Assembly: GCA_030636765.1 (NCBI GenBank)
Contig: DAOVWI010000127.1
Span: forward strand, 1-6,324
DNA from: Gemmatimonadales bacterium
GTDB lineage: Bacteria; Gemmatimonadota; Gemmatimonadetes; Palauibacterales; Palauibacteraceae
Length of the DNA: 6,324 nt
Direction of reading: 5' to 3'
A program made the position numbers and the translations under genes. Of this stretch, positions 5,291 to 6,324 are shown piece after piece. A model generated the notes under the pieces. It did no database searches. It saw nothing but the letters and a program-made list of their open reading frames with translations, and was not told the DNA's origin. Positions within the stretch are counted from its first letter, which is position 1. Each line of letters begins with the position of its first letter.

Positions 5291-6324
5291 TTAGTACGCG
5301 GCCAGCTCGGAGATCGCCTCGGCGAGGTCCTCCACCTGAGGCAGGATGGCCTTCTCGAGCTGGGGGGCGTAGCCGACGAACGTGTCGGTGGAGGCGACCC
5401 GACGGACGGGCCCGTCGAGCCACTCGAACACGTGGTCCGCGATCCGCGCCGAGATCTCCGCGCCGAAGCCGAACGAGCGCGCGTCCTCGTACGCCACCAG
5501 CACCTTGTTCGTCCGCCGAACGGACGCGGCGACCGTCTCCATGTCGAGCGGGTTCAGCGTCCGGAGATCGATGAGTTCGGCGTCGACCGGCCGGCCCTCC
5601 TTCTCAAGCTGCATTAGCGCCTTGCGCGTTCGCTCCACGAGAGCCCCGTACGTCACGACCGTGAGGGCGTCCCCCGGCCGCACGATGCTCGCTTTCCCGA
5701 ACGGAATCATGAAGTTCGGTCCCGGGTTCGCGCTCTTCGCGTACGGCTGCCGGTAGAGGTGCTTGTGCTCGAGAAAGAGCACGGGATCATCACAGCGGAT
5801 GGCAGTTCGCAGCAGCCCGTTCGAGTCCAGCGCGTTCGAGGCGCAGACGACGTGCATGCCGGGCGTGTGCGTGAAGAGCGCGGCGCCGGTCTGCGAATGA
5901 TACAGCGCGCCGCCGGTCAGGTATCCACCGTACGTGGTGCGCACGACTACCGGACAGGTGAACGACCCGTTCGACCGCCAGCGGTAGGCTGCCATCTCGT
6001 TCCGCAGCTGGTGGAAGGCCGGCCATATGTAGTCGAAGAACTGGATCTCCACGACCGGCTTCAGCCCCCGGAGCGCCATCCCGATCGCCCGGCCGACGAT
6101 GTTCGCCTCGGCGAGCGGCGAGTTGTAGACACGCTCCGAGCCGAAGCGCCGCTGCAGGTTGGCGGTCACCTTGAAGACGCCGCCCTTACCCTTCACCTCA
6201 TCGAGGAAGCGCTCCCGGCTCAGGTCAGCCACGTCCTGGCCGAAGACGACGATCCGGGGGTCCCGCTCCATCTCGTCCTGAAGGCACGCGTTCAGAAGGT
6301 CGACGGTGGTCGTCGGATCCCCCT
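5291..6324 (-). CDS. 2-oxoacid dehydrogenase E1, beta-subunit region (5' end missing)
   Basis: Thiamine-diphosphate enzyme that decarboxylates a 2-oxoacid and passes the acyl group to the E2 lipoyl domain; cytoplasmic. It most resembles branched-chain 2-oxoacid (2-oxoisovalerate) dehydrogenase E1 beta. The frame stays open to the window edge. Before ATG 6271 it reads GDPTTTVDLLNACLQDE, which fits the E1 beta N-terminal helix, so 6271 is not the start and 343 residues are visible. Counting from M6271, motifs are GKGGVFKVT (28-36), SPLAEANIVGRAIGMA (51-66, with E55 the probable cofactor-activating glutamate), QFFDYIWPAFHQLRNEMA (77-94), GGALYHSQ (120-127, active-site histidine 125), and CDDPVLFLEHKHLYR (160-174). 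The C-terminal transketolase domain runs from about 190 to 311 (VTYGALV, IDLRTLNPLD, VAYED, TFVGYAPQLEKAILP). This variant resembles E1 proteins with alpha and beta fused in one chain, so the missing part may be a full alpha domain; that is inference. Confidence 0.93.
   Translation of the reverse strand, partial: GDPTTTVDLLNACLQDEMERDPRIVVFGQDVADLSRERFLDEVKGKGGVFKVTANLQRRFGSERVYNSPLAEANIVGRAIGMALRGLKPVVEIQFFDYIWPAFHQLRNEMAAYRWRSNGSFTCPVVVRTTYGGYLTGGALYHSQTGAALFTHTPGMHVVCASNALDSNGLLRTAIRCDDPVLFLEHKHLYRQPYAKSANPGPNFMIPFGKASIVRPGDALTVVTYGALVERTRKALMQLEKEGRPVDAELIDLRTLNPLDMETVAASVRRTNKVLVAYEDARSFGFGAEISARIADHVFEWLDGPVRRVASTDTFVGYAPQLEKAILPQVEDLAEAISELAAY

Noticed and set aside
1..6324. CRISPR array, defence system, toxin-antitoxin pair, insertion sequence or phage remnant
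   Set aside because: No regularly spaced repeats, transposase or nuclease motifs, or tRNA-like segments were seen. The only tandem repeat has two copies without spacers. Although TldD/E can process the CcdA antitoxin in E. coli, no such partner is present here.

Overview
The window is GC-rich (roughly two thirds G+C by eye) and almost fully coding. It looks like chromosomal DNA of a Gram-negative, soil or environmental bacterium. A Tat-signalled TldD, a four-copy TrkA-C SLC13 transporter and a 2-oxoacid dehydrogenase E1 beta region of the alpha/beta-fusion type together suggest Gemmatimonadota, Acidobacteriota or a related group. That lineage call is inference from remembered family resemblance, not a search. 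No tRNA, rRNA, CRISPR array, insertion sequence or phage gene was seen.

Layout. From 4675 down to 1, on the minus strand, lies a probable three-gene operon. It starts with a TldE/PmbA-type protein (3257-4675), followed by its partner TldD (1629-3257), whose start codon overlaps the tldE stop by one base (TGATG). After a 42-base gap comes an SLC13/DASS-type permease with TrkA-C domains (1-1586), whose 3' end lies outside the window. Upstream of tldE is a 240-base divergent intergenic region (4676-4915) with three GC-rich inverted repeats and a 22-base tandem duplication. On the plus strand follows a small DUF4031-like gene (4916-5251). It converges, after 39 bases, with the 3' part of a thiamine-diphosphate 2-oxoacid dehydrogenase E1 gene on the minus strand (5291-6324), which is cut by the window edge.

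How they may work together. TldD and TldE are known as a heterodimeric zinc protease that degrades unfolded or modified peptides, with the metal site in TldD only. Here TldD has a clear twin-arginine signal peptide while TldE has none, so the pair may act outside the cytoplasm, with TldE either co-exported or left behind. The downstream permease has the N-terminal half of an anion/sodium symporter plus regulatory RCK-type domains, and its substrate cannot be read from the sequence. The E1 gene belongs to central or branched-chain 2-oxoacid metabolism and is probably unrelated to the operon. I see ordinary families in a somewhat unusual configuration, not a convincing new defence or mobile system.
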